Shown here: one piece after another, positions 41,601 through 45,400 of the stretch
How positions within the stretch are numbered: position 1 is the first letter of the stretch
How the letters are laid out: every line of letters starts with the position of its first letter
Source of the DNA: Trichobilharzia szidati
Taxonomy: Eukaryota; Platyhelminthes; Trematoda; Strigeidida; Schistosomatidae
Reading direction: 5' to 3'
DNA length: 64,000 nucleotides
Assembly (NCBI GenBank): GCA_944472155.2
Contig: OX235272.1
Span: 83,768,020 to 83,832,019, forward strand
The notes under the pieces: model-generated
What the model was told of the DNA's origin: nothing
The model's input: only the letters and a program-made list of their open reading frames with translations
Database searches by the model: none
Position numbers and translations under genes: made by a program

Positions 41601-42478
41601 AAAGGTCTTCCGAAGAGAAGAGAAAATTGCAAAACAGACTGAAAGATACTCGCCTAAACCATACCTATGATTAATAGAATGTATTTGTGCTAGGCAATAA
41701 GAATAGGATAAATTAAAGACGGCCTAAATTAAATTAGATTAAATTAATTAGAGTATTAATAACTAACCAAAAGTGTCAGTTTTTAGGGGCCAAAATGTAG
41801 TTGACGAAGTATAGTGCATTGGTTTACTACAATGCAAATAATAACAAATAAACAACAGCACACTACATTCTTACCTCGACGATTGTATCACATGAATATC
41901 TCTGAGCCGATACATCAGCATAGAATTATTTCCAATGTAAACTGTATAGTCGGCCAAAGGCTAAAAGTAACAGTTAATATATGACAACATACTTCAATAA
42001 CGTATATATCTGAATTTATATGAATATGTGCACTTAGCACTGATCTATGCTCATCTAAATGTGCTAACACAAATGAGTGCTTTGACTCTGATACATATCC
42101 AGTGTACAATTCTGCATATTTAGTCTTTGTGAGCAAAGAGCGAGTCCGATTGGTGCTAATAAACCTGACTGTGAAGTTAGATGTACGAAACGACGCTTCA
42201 CGATGTAGAATAAGATACCATGACCTGTGAAAGAAAAAAATTATTATTTAATAGTAACAACTACCTTCCCCAAGCATAAAACGCAGTTTGCTTGGTCTCA
42301 TGTCCATTAGTATCCCGTGTAGTACGAAGGAATGGTTTGTCGAATAACTGATATTGTCTTAGTTGTGAGAATATGCTCGATTCTAAAACCAAAATTTGAA
42401 TCTATCAACTAATGAGTAAAAATTACCTGCTTTGGAAGTAAACTGGATAAAGAGGGCTACAAAAAACAATAAATACAT
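5182..42478 (-). CDS. ADAM17/TACE-like metalloprotease-disintegrin gene, 13 exons, 3' end missing
   Basis: This is a zinc-dependent membrane sheddase of the adamalysin family, expected to cut ectodomains of membrane proteins at the cell surface or in the secretory pathway. Spliced on the minus strand the exons are 42478-42427, 42382-42265, 42224-41993, 41960-41875, 38193-38129, 35268-35135, 35060-34962, 34852-34757, 27450-27312, 24407-24172, 13845-13611, 10088-9876 and 5688-5182. Phases agree at every junction and give about 737 residues against 824 in human ADAM17. In order I see a signal peptide (1-17), prodomain with cysteine switch near residue 168, convertase site RRKR near 189-192, zinc site [11 protein letters not shown] near 377-387, Met-turn, disintegrin motif [15 protein letters not shown] and a cysteine-rich membrane-proximal region. 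CGNSR.DEGEECD favours ADAM17 over ADAM10. The transmembrane exon was not found. The donor of exon 5 is uncertain; the other splice sites are GT-AG. Confidence 0.92.
5700..6245. other. Intron sequence without recognisable element
   Basis: Lies inside the protease intron 5689-9875. AT-rich, no ORF with known similarity. Confidence 0.5.
6250..6605 (+). repeat. Hammerhead-unit repeat, decayed ribozyme
   Basis: The unit begins TGACGGACTGGCTACAGG and has the tRNA-like part GGGTCCCAGTGGCC. Near 6500-6546 the core reads CTGATGAGTC ... GGGACAAAACAGCTGTC: the catalytic GAAA is changed to CAAAA and stem I is lost. Confidence 0.75.
6909..7394 (-). mobile_element. Solo LTR, interrupted by a SINE
   Basis: Shares TGTAACGACAGAAGACAAGG, GGCAACAGATCGTTTA and GTAAACATTGACGTAAATT with the solo LTRs at 13990-14340 and 35486-35848. 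Ends are TG...CA. No clear flanking duplication is left. A SINE sits at 6985-7173. Confidence 0.8.
6985..7173 (-). mobile_element. tRNA-derived SINE, family 1, inside a solo LTR
   Basis: Minus-strand copy: the plus strand reads GATTCCACACCGTATTTTTG at the tail end and GTGCGTCGGCAGGGAATCGA at the B-box. Confidence 0.85.
7603..7830 (+). mobile_element. tRNA-derived SINE, family 2
   Basis: A-box TCTCAACGGTAGAATAGC, B-box GGGTTCGATTCCCGG, then GAATGAGGCTAACAACTCC and CCTATGCTTCACCTGGAACT. Confidence 0.82.
7840..8460 (+). mobile_element. RTE-B LINE 3' fragment
   Basis: Translation in shifting frames gives [73 protein letters not shown], ending CCTATGTTCCACTAGGAAC. The RTE C-terminal blocks [11 protein letters not shown] and W.R...EE are clear, but frameshifts break it. 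Confidence 0.82.
8870..9420 (-). mobile_element. Penelope-like GIY-YIG region, decayed
   Basis: Two minus-strand frames read [20 protein letters not shown] and [20 protein letters not shown] then IVEKS. These fit the lead-in and the C-terminal half (EHLVNTGH..... F.VI) of the schistosome GIY-YIG module, with the catalytic GIY-YIG stretch itself eroded. Confidence 0.6.
9425..9767 (+). mobile_element. RTE-A LINE fragment
   Basis: ORF 9366-9671 contains [18 protein letters not shown] then [20 protein letters not shown] and [15 protein letters not shown], the RTE-A 3' coding part; it ends near an AGACAGACAGAC tract. Confidence 0.82.
9876..10088 (-). CDS. ADAM17-like exon 12: end of disintegrin and cysteine-rich region
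   Basis: It encodes [19 protein letters not shown] then [15 protein letters not shown] and [20 protein letters not shown], with the Cys pattern of ADAM17 CQFE...C...YCTGNSSECPPP...GKCIPFC. Acceptor CTACAG, donor GTGAGT. Confidence 0.93.
10262..10470 (-). mobile_element. Sm-alpha-type SINE with hammerhead ribozyme
   Basis: On the minus strand a tRNA-like head (CCCAGTTGGTCTAGTGGATA, then GGGTTCCAGTCTCAG) leads into the ribozyme at 10335-10284. Sm-alpha repeats of Schistosoma are known for this layout of a polymerase III promoter and a hammerhead. Confidence 0.85.
10284..10335 (-). ncRNA. Hammerhead ribozyme, Sm-alpha type
   Basis: Order on the minus strand: stem I ATCCA, core CTGACGA, stem II GTCC-CAAGGA-GGAC, GAAA, stem III TGCGCA, then TC at the cleavage site and stem I return TGGAT. 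Core nucleotides (CUGANGA, GAAA, UH) are all present. Three extra bases sit between stem I and CTGACGA. Stem III is a 6-nt palindrome without a loop, as known for schistosome hammerheads. Confidence 0.85.
10548..10660 (+). mobile_element. Sm-alpha-type SINE, decayed, no ribozyme
   Basis: GTGGCTCTCTTGGCGCAAGT, GGTCTCAGTGGGAAGAC and GGTGCAGGTACATC follow the family order, then sequence changes abruptly into the gypsy fragment, so the hammerhead portion is missing. Confidence 0.65.
10660..12010 (-). mobile_element. Ty3/gypsy-like LTR retrotransposon fragment: gag, zinc knuckle, protease, RT start
   Basis: Minus-strand gag reads [20 protein letters not shown] then [20 protein letters not shown] and [19 protein letters not shown] perfect CCHC knuckle [14 protein letters not shown] lies at about 11390-11349. 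A retroviral-type aspartic protease follows, with flap-side [11 protein letters not shown], but the catalytic DTG reads NTG. The RT lead [20 protein letters not shown] is cut off at about 10665 by the Sm-alpha copy. Stops and frameshifts make it non-functional. Confidence 0.8.
12300..13400 (+). mobile_element. RTE-B LINE, reverse-transcriptase C-terminal half
   Basis: The ORF 12286-12888 contains [36 protein letters not shown] and [23 protein letters not shown] replaces the catalytic FADD. The following frames give [16 protein letters not shown] and [19 protein letters not shown]. It ends with CCCTATGTTCC and an (AAT)n tail. A CAA/CAG run at 12690-12725 encodes Gln. Confidence 0.85.
13611..13845 (-). 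CDS. ADAM17-like exon 11: end of protease domain and disintegrin domain
   Basis: It encodes [19 protein letters not shown] then [15 protein letters not shown] then [15 protein letters not shown] and NHACCTS. Cysteine spacing matches the ADAM17 disintegrin domain. No RGD motif is present. Acceptor TTTAG, donor GTAAGA, ends in phase 1. The intron upstream of it (13846-24171) is 10.3 kb. Confidence 0.95.
13990..14340 (+). mobile_element. Solo LTR with 4-bp target-site duplication
   Basis: 351 bp with TG...CA ends, flanked by TTAC on both sides (13986-13989, 14341-14344). It contains a TATA-like TCTATAAATATTCC and an AATAAA just downstream, as expected for promoter and polyadenylation signals of an LTR. 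No internal retrotransposon sequence is adjacent. Confidence 0.88.
14645..14945 (-). repeat. Hammerhead-unit repeat lacking the ribozyme
   Basis: tRNA-like part (plus strand GTGAGCTCGTAGACTATCC) and the unit start (GCCAGTCACTAGTGAGCATC) are present on the minus strand, but the copy stops at GGGTGC, just before the hammerhead. Confidence 0.7.
14960..15125 (+). repeat. Hammerhead-unit repeat, decayed ribozyme and tail
   Basis: Core at about 15005-15052 reads CTGGAGA (for CTGAAGA), GGACGAAAAG and CCAGTACTCC; the first core motif is mutated. The tail continues AGTAGTATCAACTC and ATCCCTGCAAGCC. Confidence 0.7.
15185..15480 (-). repeat. Hammerhead-unit repeat, variant ribozyme, part of a large inverted repeat
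   Basis: On the minus strand the ribozyme region (15250-15204) reads GATGAAGAGTCC, GGACAAGACAG, TTGTCTAGTACTC. The same variant occurs on the plus strand at 23091-23137. It forms the outer part of the inverted repeat shared with 22950-23160. Confidence 0.7.
15500..16190 (-). mobile_element. Unclassified non-LTR element 3' end plus tRNA-like head (inverted-repeat arm 1)
   Basis: The minus-strand ORF 16044-15838 reads [20 protein letters not shown] then [20 protein letters not shown], resembling the extreme C-terminus of non-LTR reverse-transcriptase ORFs (HPLY...Y.NS..PY..R.L). A tRNA-like segment AGTGGCAGAATGGTCAACC lies at 15533-15595 on the plus strand. The whole block is present in reverse at 22245-22830. 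Confidence 0.6.
16200..17080 (+). mobile_element. RTE-A LINE with internal deletion
   Basis: Starts in the RT domain ([20 protein letters not shown] in translation), skips to ANEISAWI and LRHLWC and the 3' part, and ends with TTCACTCCTTGTGATTTATA. Several stops. Confidence 0.8.
17100..17180 (+). repeat. Hammerhead-unit repeat, 3' fragment
   Basis: GACGAAACAGTTCTCCAGCAC followed by the shared tail TTTTCAATGGTTCTTTAA; the upstream half of the ribozyme is absent. Confidence 0.55.
17240..18860 (+). mobile_element. RTE-A LINE, longest copy, with RT domain
   Basis: ORF 17183-17863 holds RT blocks [71 protein letters not shown] and the catalytic LEYADDI. Frames 17877-18152 and 18171-18458 continue with [13 protein letters not shown] and [14 protein letters not shown] frameshift near 17863 and a stop after RRRDI break it. 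The amino-terminal endonuclease is absent. The 3' UTR ends in CAGACAGACAGAC at 18841-18853. Confidence 0.9.
18860..19400. other. Intron sequence without recognisable element
   Basis: AT-rich DNA within the 10.3-kb protease intron; no ORF or repeat that I recognise. Confidence 0.5.
19400..20250 (-). mobile_element. Penelope-like element fragment with GIY-YIG remnant
   Basis: The minus strand around 19960-19740 translates as [20 protein letters not shown] then [15 protein letters not shown], the core of a GIY-YIG endonuclease (here HYIGQSGR), with upstream [19 protein letters not shown] sequence at about 20200. Frameshifts break it. Confidence 0.75.
20483..20665 (+). mobile_element. tRNA-derived SINE, family 1
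   Basis: GCGTCGGTAGCACAGCGG and GGTTCGATCCCCTGCC give A and B boxes; tail GATATCTATGGTCGGCCTGC and ACGGTGTGGAATCAAGC; ends in an AT microsatellite. Confidence 0.87.
20670..21385. other. Intron sequence without recognisable element
   Basis: Nothing I can assign; the short frame at 21157-21390 has no known similarity. Confidence 0.4.
21390..21600 (-). repeat. Foldback element (inverted repeat) with an outer tail
   Basis: Left arm about 21395-21446 (AACTGATGACGTTT then AGCATAAACTATT) and right arm about 21471-21525 (AATAGTTTATGCTCG then AAACGTCATCAGTTAACATT, GTACAACACTGTGATT) are complementary around a loop of roughly 25 bp. To the right, CTACCACAGTGCCCAAG and TTTTATACTTATACC recur in reverse at 27550-27590. 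Confidence 0.85.
21600..22240. other. Intron sequence without assigned element
   Basis: The minus-strand frame 22157-21933 reads [20 protein letters not shown] but has no similarity that I know and no splice context that I trust. Confidence 0.4.
22245..22740 (+). mobile_element. Unclassified non-LTR element 3' end (inverted-repeat arm 2)
   Basis: Reverse copy of 15600-16190: AAAGTCATCTCACCCAATAC, TATAAAAATTCAACCACACC, TGAAAGGAGCTGAACTG and TGGAATAAAGTGACTATT all have counterparts on the other strand there. Its coding remnant has diverged more than that of arm 1. Confidence 0.65.
22745..23560 (+). repeat. Head-to-tail pair of hammerhead-unit repeats
   Basis: A tRNA-like segment (22825-22750, minus) is followed by a first unit with ribozyme-like sequence at 23091-23137, its tail (CATGGTTTTGTAAATG, ATCCCTGCAAACCAAACC), then directly the start of a second unit (TATGCTCACTAGTGACTGGC), its tRNA-like part (GGGTCCGAACCCCAGTGG) and a second ribozyme-like sequence at 23484-23532. 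The two ribozyme positions are 393 bp apart in the same orientation. Both cores are mutated (CTGATGA shifted with GACTAG; GGTGAAGAG with GACACAG). Confidence 0.75.
23585..24095 (-). mobile_element. RTE-B LINE 3' fragment
   Basis: Minus-strand frames read [35 protein letters not shown] and [21 protein letters not shown], ending CTGTAGGAATTAAAGGATAC. It lies 80 bp from the zinc-site exon. Confidence 0.85.
24172..24407 (-). CDS. ADAM17-like exon 10: zinc-binding catalytic exon
   Basis: It encodes YLNTG, then [17 protein letters not shown], then [18 protein letters not shown]. The zinc ligands are the three His of HExxHxxGxxH (codons within 24300-24268), Glu is the general base, and the Met of YLMY is the Met-turn. 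All catalytic residues are intact. A T-rich acceptor tract ends in AATTAG; the donor is GTAAGT. Confidence 0.96.
24770..25070 (-). mobile_element. Penelope-like GIY-YIG C-terminal fragment
   Basis: The minus strand reads [20 protein letters not shown], then [17 protein letters not shown] sequence, then [17 protein letters not shown]. The order (target-side His region, ...AEA..I...PNLCVQK....L.LPWP) is that of schistosome Penelope-like GIY-YIG tails. Confidence 0.72.
25210..25620 (+). repeat. Hammerhead-unit repeat, stem II deleted
   Basis: Almost complete unit: TTAATCTGATGCTCGCCAG, GGAATTCATGAGCTGGTC, B-box GGGTTCAAACCCTG, then at 25531-25560 TGTAGCTCGGAAACAGCTGTCC. CTGAAGA and stem II are lost by an internal deletion. 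Confidence 0.75.
25770..26480 (+). mobile_element. Penelope-like element 3' end with GIY-YIG endonuclease
   Basis: Frames give [20 protein letters not shown], then [38 protein letters not shown] and [20 protein letters not shown] is the YIG block with the conserved Arg. It is broken by one or two frameshifts and followed by a 3' tail to about 26480. Confidence 0.82.
26510..26705 (-). mobile_element. tRNA-derived SINE, family 3
   Basis: Plus strand carries AGATTCGAACCCGCGTCACC (B-box) and GTTACCACTGAGCTTTTCGG (A-box) with the body GGCGTATCTGCAACCTTGAA, so the element reads on the minus strand. Confidence 0.85.
27312..27450 (-). CDS. ADAM17-like exon 9: protease domain
   Basis: It encodes [18 protein letters not shown] then [11 protein letters not shown] and [13 protein letters not shown] and the GTLGLA(Y/W)-GGVC pattern are conserved in ADAM17 just before the zinc site. 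Acceptor GTGTAG, donor GTAAGT, ends in phase 1. Confidence 0.92.
27545..27715 (+). repeat. Second copy of the foldback-element tail
   Basis: AAGTATAAAACTTGGGCACTG, CATTATGGAAAAGATTTTATT, TTGTACAGTAATATTTACTG and ATGACCACTTTTCGAGCAC match the right arm and tail at 21471-21600 in reverse. The opposing arm is missing here. Confidence 0.75.
27919..28115 (-). mobile_element. tRNA-derived SINE, family 3 (inverted pair, left)
   Basis: Complete copy: TTGGTATTAGATGGTTGG at the tail end, body GGCGTATCTGCAACC, B-box and A-box on the minus strand (TAGCTCAGTGGTAACG). Confidence 0.88.
28130..28290 (+). mobile_element. tRNA-derived SINE, family 3 (inverted pair, right)
   Basis: Mirror of the left copy from GTGGGTGACGCAGATTCGAA to CAACCATCTAATACCAAC, lacking most of the A-box part. 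Confidence 0.88.
28430..28880 (-). mobile_element. Penelope-like GIY-YIG fragment, decayed
   Basis: Minus-strand translation across frames gives [17 protein letters not shown], [20 protein letters not shown] and LNNLE-like blocks, similar to the HN.VYKIPC..C...YIGQTSRS...RL.EH motif. Contains a (TA)n run at 28579-28604. Confidence 0.62.
28579..28604. repeat. (TA)n microsatellite
   Basis: About 13 TA units. Confidence 0.9.
28885..29760. other. Intron sequence without recognisable element
   Basis: AT-rich DNA within the protease intron 27451-34756; no supported gene. Confidence 0.4.
29765..31110 (-). mobile_element. RTE-B LINE, reverse transcriptase to 3' end
   Basis: Minus-strand frames: 31113-30748 reads [40 protein letters not shown] and [20 protein letters not shown]; 30584-30387 reads [18 protein letters not shown] and [15 protein letters not shown]. 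The palm Asp ([10 protein letters not shown]) is present. CTATTGTTGTTGTTGCTGTTG at 30438-30465 is the Gln-rich microsatellite found in the other copy. The 3' end is AATTCCTAGAGGAAC. Confidence 0.88.
31140..31540. other. Intron sequence without recognisable element
   Basis: Nothing assigned. Confidence 0.4.
31545..31890 (+). repeat. Hammerhead-unit repeat with intact ribozyme core
   Basis: tRNA-like part AGTGGCTCAATGGTCTACGA (A-box) and GGGTCCGAACCCCGGTGG (B-box), then the ribozyme at 31764-31811, then the tail TTTTCCAGTGGTTGTCAG and ATCCCTACAAAACC. Confidence 0.8.
31764..31811 (+). ncRNA. Hammerhead ribozyme, second family, best-preserved core
   Basis: Order: stem I strand GTAGTG, core CTGAAGA, stem II GCCC/GGAC with loop AAAACTA, GAAA, stem III TAG/CTG, TC at the cleavage site, stem I return CAGTAC. 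All core positions (CUGANGA, GAAA, UH) are kept; stem I and stem II each have a mismatch relative to the family pattern (GTACTG/CAGTAC and GTCC/GGAC). Confidence 0.7.
32370..32755 (+). mobile_element. RTE-B LINE fragment
   Basis: Translation gives [29 protein letters not shown] and the block before IRW; DNA similarity to 7850-8150 is clear. Ends at AGTAACAAGAAACTCTG beside an Sm-alpha copy. Confidence 0.75.
32762..32899 (-). mobile_element. Sm-alpha-type SINE, ribozyme missing, left arm of a palindrome
   Basis: tRNA-like head on the minus strand; the copy stops at TGCATTCCGCAG, where the hammerhead would begin. It is the reverse of 32967-33110 including the flanking CGGGTCATATTAATTATTT. Confidence 0.82.
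32967..33205 (+). mobile_element. Sm-alpha-type SINE with hammerhead, right arm of a palindrome
   Basis: Head CAAGTGGTCTAGTGGATAAG (A-box) and CTAGGTTCAAGCCTCGG (B-box), then the ribozyme, then CACTGTTAGTCACCATCCACC. Confidence 0.88.
33122..33173 (+). ncRNA. Hammerhead ribozyme, Sm-alpha type
   Basis: Stem I ATCCAG/CTGGAT is a perfect 6-bp pair, core CTGACGA, stem II GTCC-CAAATA-GGAC, then GAAG (last A changed to G), stem III TGCGCA and TC before the cleavage point. A TAG triplet separates stem I from the core. The A-to-G change turns the A-U closing pair of stem III into G-U and may weaken activity. Confidence 0.85.
33206..33745 (-). mobile_element. RTE-A LINE fragment
   Basis: The minus-strand ORF 33688-33419 reads [20 protein letters not shown] then [20 protein letters not shown] and [15 protein letters not shown], spanning the catalytic YADD. 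Further 3' it continues to [22 protein letters not shown] sequence. Confidence 0.85.
33920..34565 (+). mobile_element. RTE-B LINE with internal deletion
   Basis: RT start ([20 protein letters not shown] in translation, [15 protein letters not shown]) jumps at about 34225 to [16 protein letters not shown] and the 3' end GCCCTATGTTCCACTCGGA with an (AAT)n tail. Confidence 0.83.
34757..34852 (-). CDS. ADAM17-like exon 8: protease domain
   Basis: It encodes [17 protein letters not shown] then [14 protein letters not shown], with the HYN turn seen in ADAM17. It is 96 nt, phase 0 at both ends, with a CATAG acceptor and GTAAAG donor. The next intron is 7.3 kb and full of repeats. Confidence 0.88.
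34962..35060 (-). CDS. ADAM17-like exon 7: protease domain
   Basis: It encodes [16 protein letters not shown] then [16 protein letters not shown], parallel to ADAM17 LIELIDRVDDIYRNT...GYGIQIEQI. I chose the TTAAAG acceptor at 35061 because an alternative AG at about 35044 would put a stop or phase break in the message. Donor GTTAGT. Confidence 0.88.
35135..35268 (-). CDS. ADAM17-like exon 6: convertase site and start of protease domain
   Basis: It encodes [18 protein letters not shown] then [19 protein letters not shown] and ISHI. RRKR is a consensus proprotein-convertase site; [11 protein letters not shown] matches the first strand of the ADAM17 catalytic domain (KLLVVADHRFY). The acceptor is a T-tract followed by AG, the donor GTTAGT. 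Confidence 0.9.
35405..36030 (-). mobile_element. tRNA-derived SINE, family 2, split by a solo LTR
   Basis: Left part 35405-35485 (AAGTGGGACATACGGCTTCAA) and right part 35849-36030 (GGGGTTGCTATTCACACGCC, GTGTGTCGGCCAGAGATCGA, GACCGCTGAACCACCAATG) join into one minus-strand family 2 copy once the LTR is removed. Confidence 0.8.
35486..35848 (-). mobile_element. Solo LTR with 4-bp target-site duplication
   Basis: 363 bp, TG...CA ends, flanked by GTGG on both sides (35482-35485 and 35849-35852). Same family as 13990-14340: TGTAACGACAGAAGACAAG, GGCAACAGATCGTTTATT, GAAGCAACCTCTTCTGATTGG. Confidence 0.88.
36165..37440 (+). mobile_element. RTE-B LINE, heavily decayed
   Basis: Starts in the RT ([18 protein letters not shown] after frameshifts; [11 protein letters not shown]), passes the [13 protein letters not shown] block near 36650 (FADN for FADD), the [18 protein letters not shown] block near 36930 and ends CTATATTCCACTAGGAACCC. 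Confidence 0.78.
37445..39390. other. Intron sequence; only the exon at 38129-38193 recognised
   Basis: Apart from the cysteine-switch exon I see no gene or element. The frame 38298-38621 plus strand has no known similarity. Confidence 0.4.
38129..38193 (-). CDS. ADAM17-like exon 5: cysteine-switch exon, donor uncertain
   Basis: After a TATTTATAG acceptor the exon reads [16 protein letters not shown], aligning with the ADAM17 cysteine-switch segment SRLQSPKVCGYLKVDNEE; Cys near residue 168 would hold the catalytic zinc in the latent form. The upstream phase is right. The downstream phase needs a 65-nt exon using GTTCTG or a 74-nt exon using GTTCGG, both weak donors, so the 3' boundary may be wrong or one more small exon may lie in the intron down to 35268. 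Confidence 0.6.
39400..39780 (-). mobile_element. Possible highly decayed RTE-A fragment
   Basis: CTAACTCTTTTCCAACCCAATTC, TCACATGCCCTAGCGATCTT and CTCAGCCATACATTGAGACGG resemble, in the same order, 3720-4020 of the minus-strand RTE-A copy. Weak. Confidence 0.4.
40170..40890 (+). mobile_element. RTE-A LINE, 5'-truncated, well preserved 3' end
   Basis: ORF 40162-40623 reads [40 protein letters not shown] and [20 protein letters not shown] without interruption, then the 3' UTR ends in CCGACCGACCGA. A 5'-truncated insertion is typical for LINEs. Confidence 0.9.
41066..41445 (-). repeat. Hammerhead-unit repeat, near complete
   Basis: Minus-strand order: unit start (plus strand GGGCCAGTAGCCAGTGAGC), tRNA-like part (plus GCGAGCTCGTAGACCACTAA, CCGGAATTCGAACTCAGG), ribozyme at 41163-41116, tail. 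About 380 bp. Confidence 0.8.
41116..41163 (-). ncRNA. Hammerhead-like ribozyme, second family, core C changed
   Basis: Stem I GTACTG/CAGTAC is perfect, then TTGAAGA where CTGAAGA is needed, stem II GTCC/GAAC, GAAA, stem III CAG/CTG, TC. The C-to-T change in the first core position should abolish or strongly reduce cleavage; the paired stems remain. Confidence 0.65.
41875..41960 (-). CDS. ADAM17-like exon 4: prodomain
   Basis: Joined to exon 3 it reads [20 protein letters not shown] then [10 protein letters not shown], parallel to the ADAM17 stretch IEPLWRFV...MLVYKSEDI. The acceptor is the TTTTAG at 41961-41966; the nearer CAG at about 41932 would give a stop. The donor is GTAAGA and the exon ends in phase 2. 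Confidence 0.88.
41993..42224 (-). CDS. ADAM17-like exon 3: prodomain
   Basis: It encodes [19 protein letters not shown] and then [17 protein letters not shown] and SDIYVIE. This matches the ADAM17 prodomain pattern of a FxGxVxxE-like segment followed by xYxIEPL. The acceptor is TTTCACAG, the donor GTATGT, and it ends in phase 0. The next intron is 32 bp, one of the very short introns typical of schistosome 5' gene ends. Confidence 0.9.
42265..42382 (-). CDS. ADAM17-like exon 2: prodomain N-terminus
   Basis: This exon completes a Glu codon with exon 1 and continues [18 protein letters not shown] and on to [10 protein letters not shown]. The 118 nt are two bases, 38 codons and two bases, so both phases fit. 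The acceptor is TTTTAG and the donor GTAGTT. The intron after it is 40 bp. Confidence 0.88.
42427..42478 (-). CDS. ADAM17-like exon 1: start codon and signal peptide
   Basis: It reads [17 protein letters not shown], a classic hydrophobic signal peptide, from an ATG at 42478. The donor is GTAATT directly after 42427 and the exon ends in phase 1. The following intron is only 44 bp. A possible AG acceptor (AATAATAG) lies about 10 bp upstream of the ATG, so an upstream untranslated exon or a trans-spliced leader is possible but not shown. Confidence 0.88.
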
Positions 42479-45400
42479 TGTTCACAGCCTATTATTAGCT
42501 GTTTAAACCTCATAGTGAACTATGAGTAATATCTGAACAATATCTGAAAGTTTTTTTATAGGATAGTGCACATATGTTGATTGAATTATGGGAACGACGA
42601 TATCAACAAGAGGATCTAAAACTGACAAGATGTCAAGAAACAATTTTTAGTTAGTTACACGATAACATTTTTCCCGATCTTGAAATTACAATTTCACGGT
42701 TACACTGTTAATAAGACTGTGGCACAGTGTTGAATTCGGCTTTCTTTTCTTTAGTAAATTCCTAATTAGAAAGTGAGAAAAAAGCGGACTTGTTTCATGA
42801 CCATAGAACCCTTCCATTACTCCAGACATTTTTAGTTAGATAAACAATGAGATAAACTCATCATCATGGTTCTTCACACTAGACCTATACAATCAGTTTC
42901 TGGTATTCTGAAAACTACATGTGAAGAATTTACTGAAATCACAGTATTTCGGAAAAATAACAATATAAAGGGGAGGAAAATCTCTGAGAAATGATAAGAT
43001 TTACACAGGAAGTGTTTTAACCCAATCTTCTGAGTGCGAAAAACTATTCTTAACAGTAATTTAGGCCTATTATTTTATGCAGTTTGCACGGTATGGTTTC
43101 AAAGGCATTGAACACCATAAGGTCGTTTGCTTCCCAAGCGAATCACGTGCTACACATAGAAAGCATTGATACCTCCAACTGACTAATACATTAAAAACAC
43201 TGACTATTATGATGCTGTTACTTGAATGGCATTTTATCGTCTAACTGCTTAGTCCTATTGACAATATGAAGCATGCCTTTACGCTATACAATTGGCCAGG
43301 CTAAACCATGGACAAACTGGCTAAAACAGGAGTTTCTAATCTAACGAAACATTTCTAAATCTGTACTGCATCATTGTTTGAATACATTATGAATATAATC
43401 AGCTTTGCACTATGATACCTAAATTTACCAAAGTGAAAACAAATAGCATACCGACAACAATAATCCGTAGTCATAAGCTTTCTTCTTTTAGTTATTAGTT
43501 CTCCACTATTAAAACTAACAAATACACACATAATTTCGTTTTTTTTTGTTACATCGCAAAACAACACATACGCTCAATTGAATCACCACTTGTCCTATAA
43601 TTTATCCTTCTCTATGTTAACATTCCATGAATATATGAGATGTAATGCAAGAATAAAATGCTTAAAATCCTACTACGAAATAACGTCTGCAATAATCTTA
43701 TGTAGACTTTCGTAAAATTGGAACCACTTTAAAACTATTAAGAAACGCAATGGCTTAAAATAAATCAAAAACAAGCAAAAGGTAACCATACAAAATAGTG
43801 GTTCAACTCAAGGACCAACGAAGTGAACATGAACAACTAATCATATCCTCATTTGCACAAAGAACCCCAAACACAAATCAATTTTTTTCACTACCGTTGA
43901 TACAACGTTTGGTGGTCCCGGGGAAAAATATTTTTACTGATCAGTAGGGTGTGTGTTTCCAGTTATTGTCACTGTAGCTCATTTACCACAAAGTGAATCA
44001 GAGTTCAGATTTTATTGACGCAATAACTGTGACTAGTACGAATTCGATTGGATTTTAGAAATACTTGAAAAAACGAGAATAATCAGTGCATTGCGAGGAG
44101 ATTTCATAAAATCATACATAATAAAAGCCTGTTTTCTGGAACCACTCTGATGGGTTGTTTAAGAGCACTTAGTTGAAGGTTAAATTTGGCTGCCATTCCT
44201 TTTAATTAGCAAGCGGAAACAGATGAGTTTACTAGCTATCACTGAGGATTTAATGGTAGTGAGGATAAGATGAATACGTGAGCCAGTAAAATCAGGCAAA
44301 TATTTAAGAAATCAAGGCGACTATTTCAATTTTGTAGCCATCATACCAAAGCCTTCCCGAAAGCGATTCAGACTAAGCATTTTTTGAAAATTTTTGACTG
44401 CCTATATACATAACATCGAACTCTTAGTATACTTACATGTTCATGCTAAACGACACAAAGTTTATATGCAAGAAGTCTCCCTGTGAACAGGTGTGTTGGT
44501 ATGAATCCAGACTGCTCCATTTAGCTAATTTCCGTCAGTTAGACAACGGTTTACTACCGTCTTTACATACGCAAACTAACGACACTGTTACTCAATTCAA
44601 AGATACTAATTTTTTCAATAAGCATACAGGTCACAGGTATAATTTTAAGTATATAAATATTTGCAGAGAGCTCTGGAGAAAAATTTTGGTAAGCAACTTA
44701 TTAGTTGCTGTAGTCTTTACTTATCCTCCGACAACTACTAGCATAAAAGCAGTTAACAAAAGAGCAACCAAATTATCGTGGAAAGATTTCAAAATTATGA
44801 AGCAGTGTATAGGATTGGTCTTATTATAATAAACGCATGATACACCGATGCACATAGATGATCAGTCTTTTGGAAAGATCTGAAATAAAACTGTTAAATT
44901 CGGTCTACAATCGCCTGATTAATTTGCTAGGCTACGTTGAAACAGACCCTCTCAAGTTAACTACTTACACGCAAAACTACGAAAAACCCCGTAAAACAAC
45001 AGTTTGTAAGTAGCCCCAAGGCCACACATAACCACTAGTAGTCAATATCATTTTTACCAGCTGGTGTAGATCCAGTCGATCCCTTTACCTCTTTTTATAA
45101 CCAATTGAGTAATATCTCCCGCCTCTTGGTGGATGATTGTCTAAGTGTTGTTTTTTAGTTAAAGCCTCACTAGAGAGTTTTGCTGAGGTGGTAAACACAT
45201 TACTGGTGGTTCTAGGAAAGGCCATACAAGTCGCCCATAAAGTTCCGAAGTCATAATAATAGGAGTACGCCATAGTCTTTAGGTAGTTACTTACTAAGAC
45301 TCCTAGGTAGGTATGTCCAAAATAATGGGGAAGACGGTCCCTTGTATACTCCTAGGCTCTGGTAATTGATGCTCGTAGTTACATGACTGAAAACGTTCAT

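Noticed and set aside
44437..44829. 130-codon plus-strand ORF as a candidate gene
   Set aside because: No domain or similarity that I recognise, no clear splice or promoter context, and a length reachable by chance in 64 kb of AT-rich DNA.
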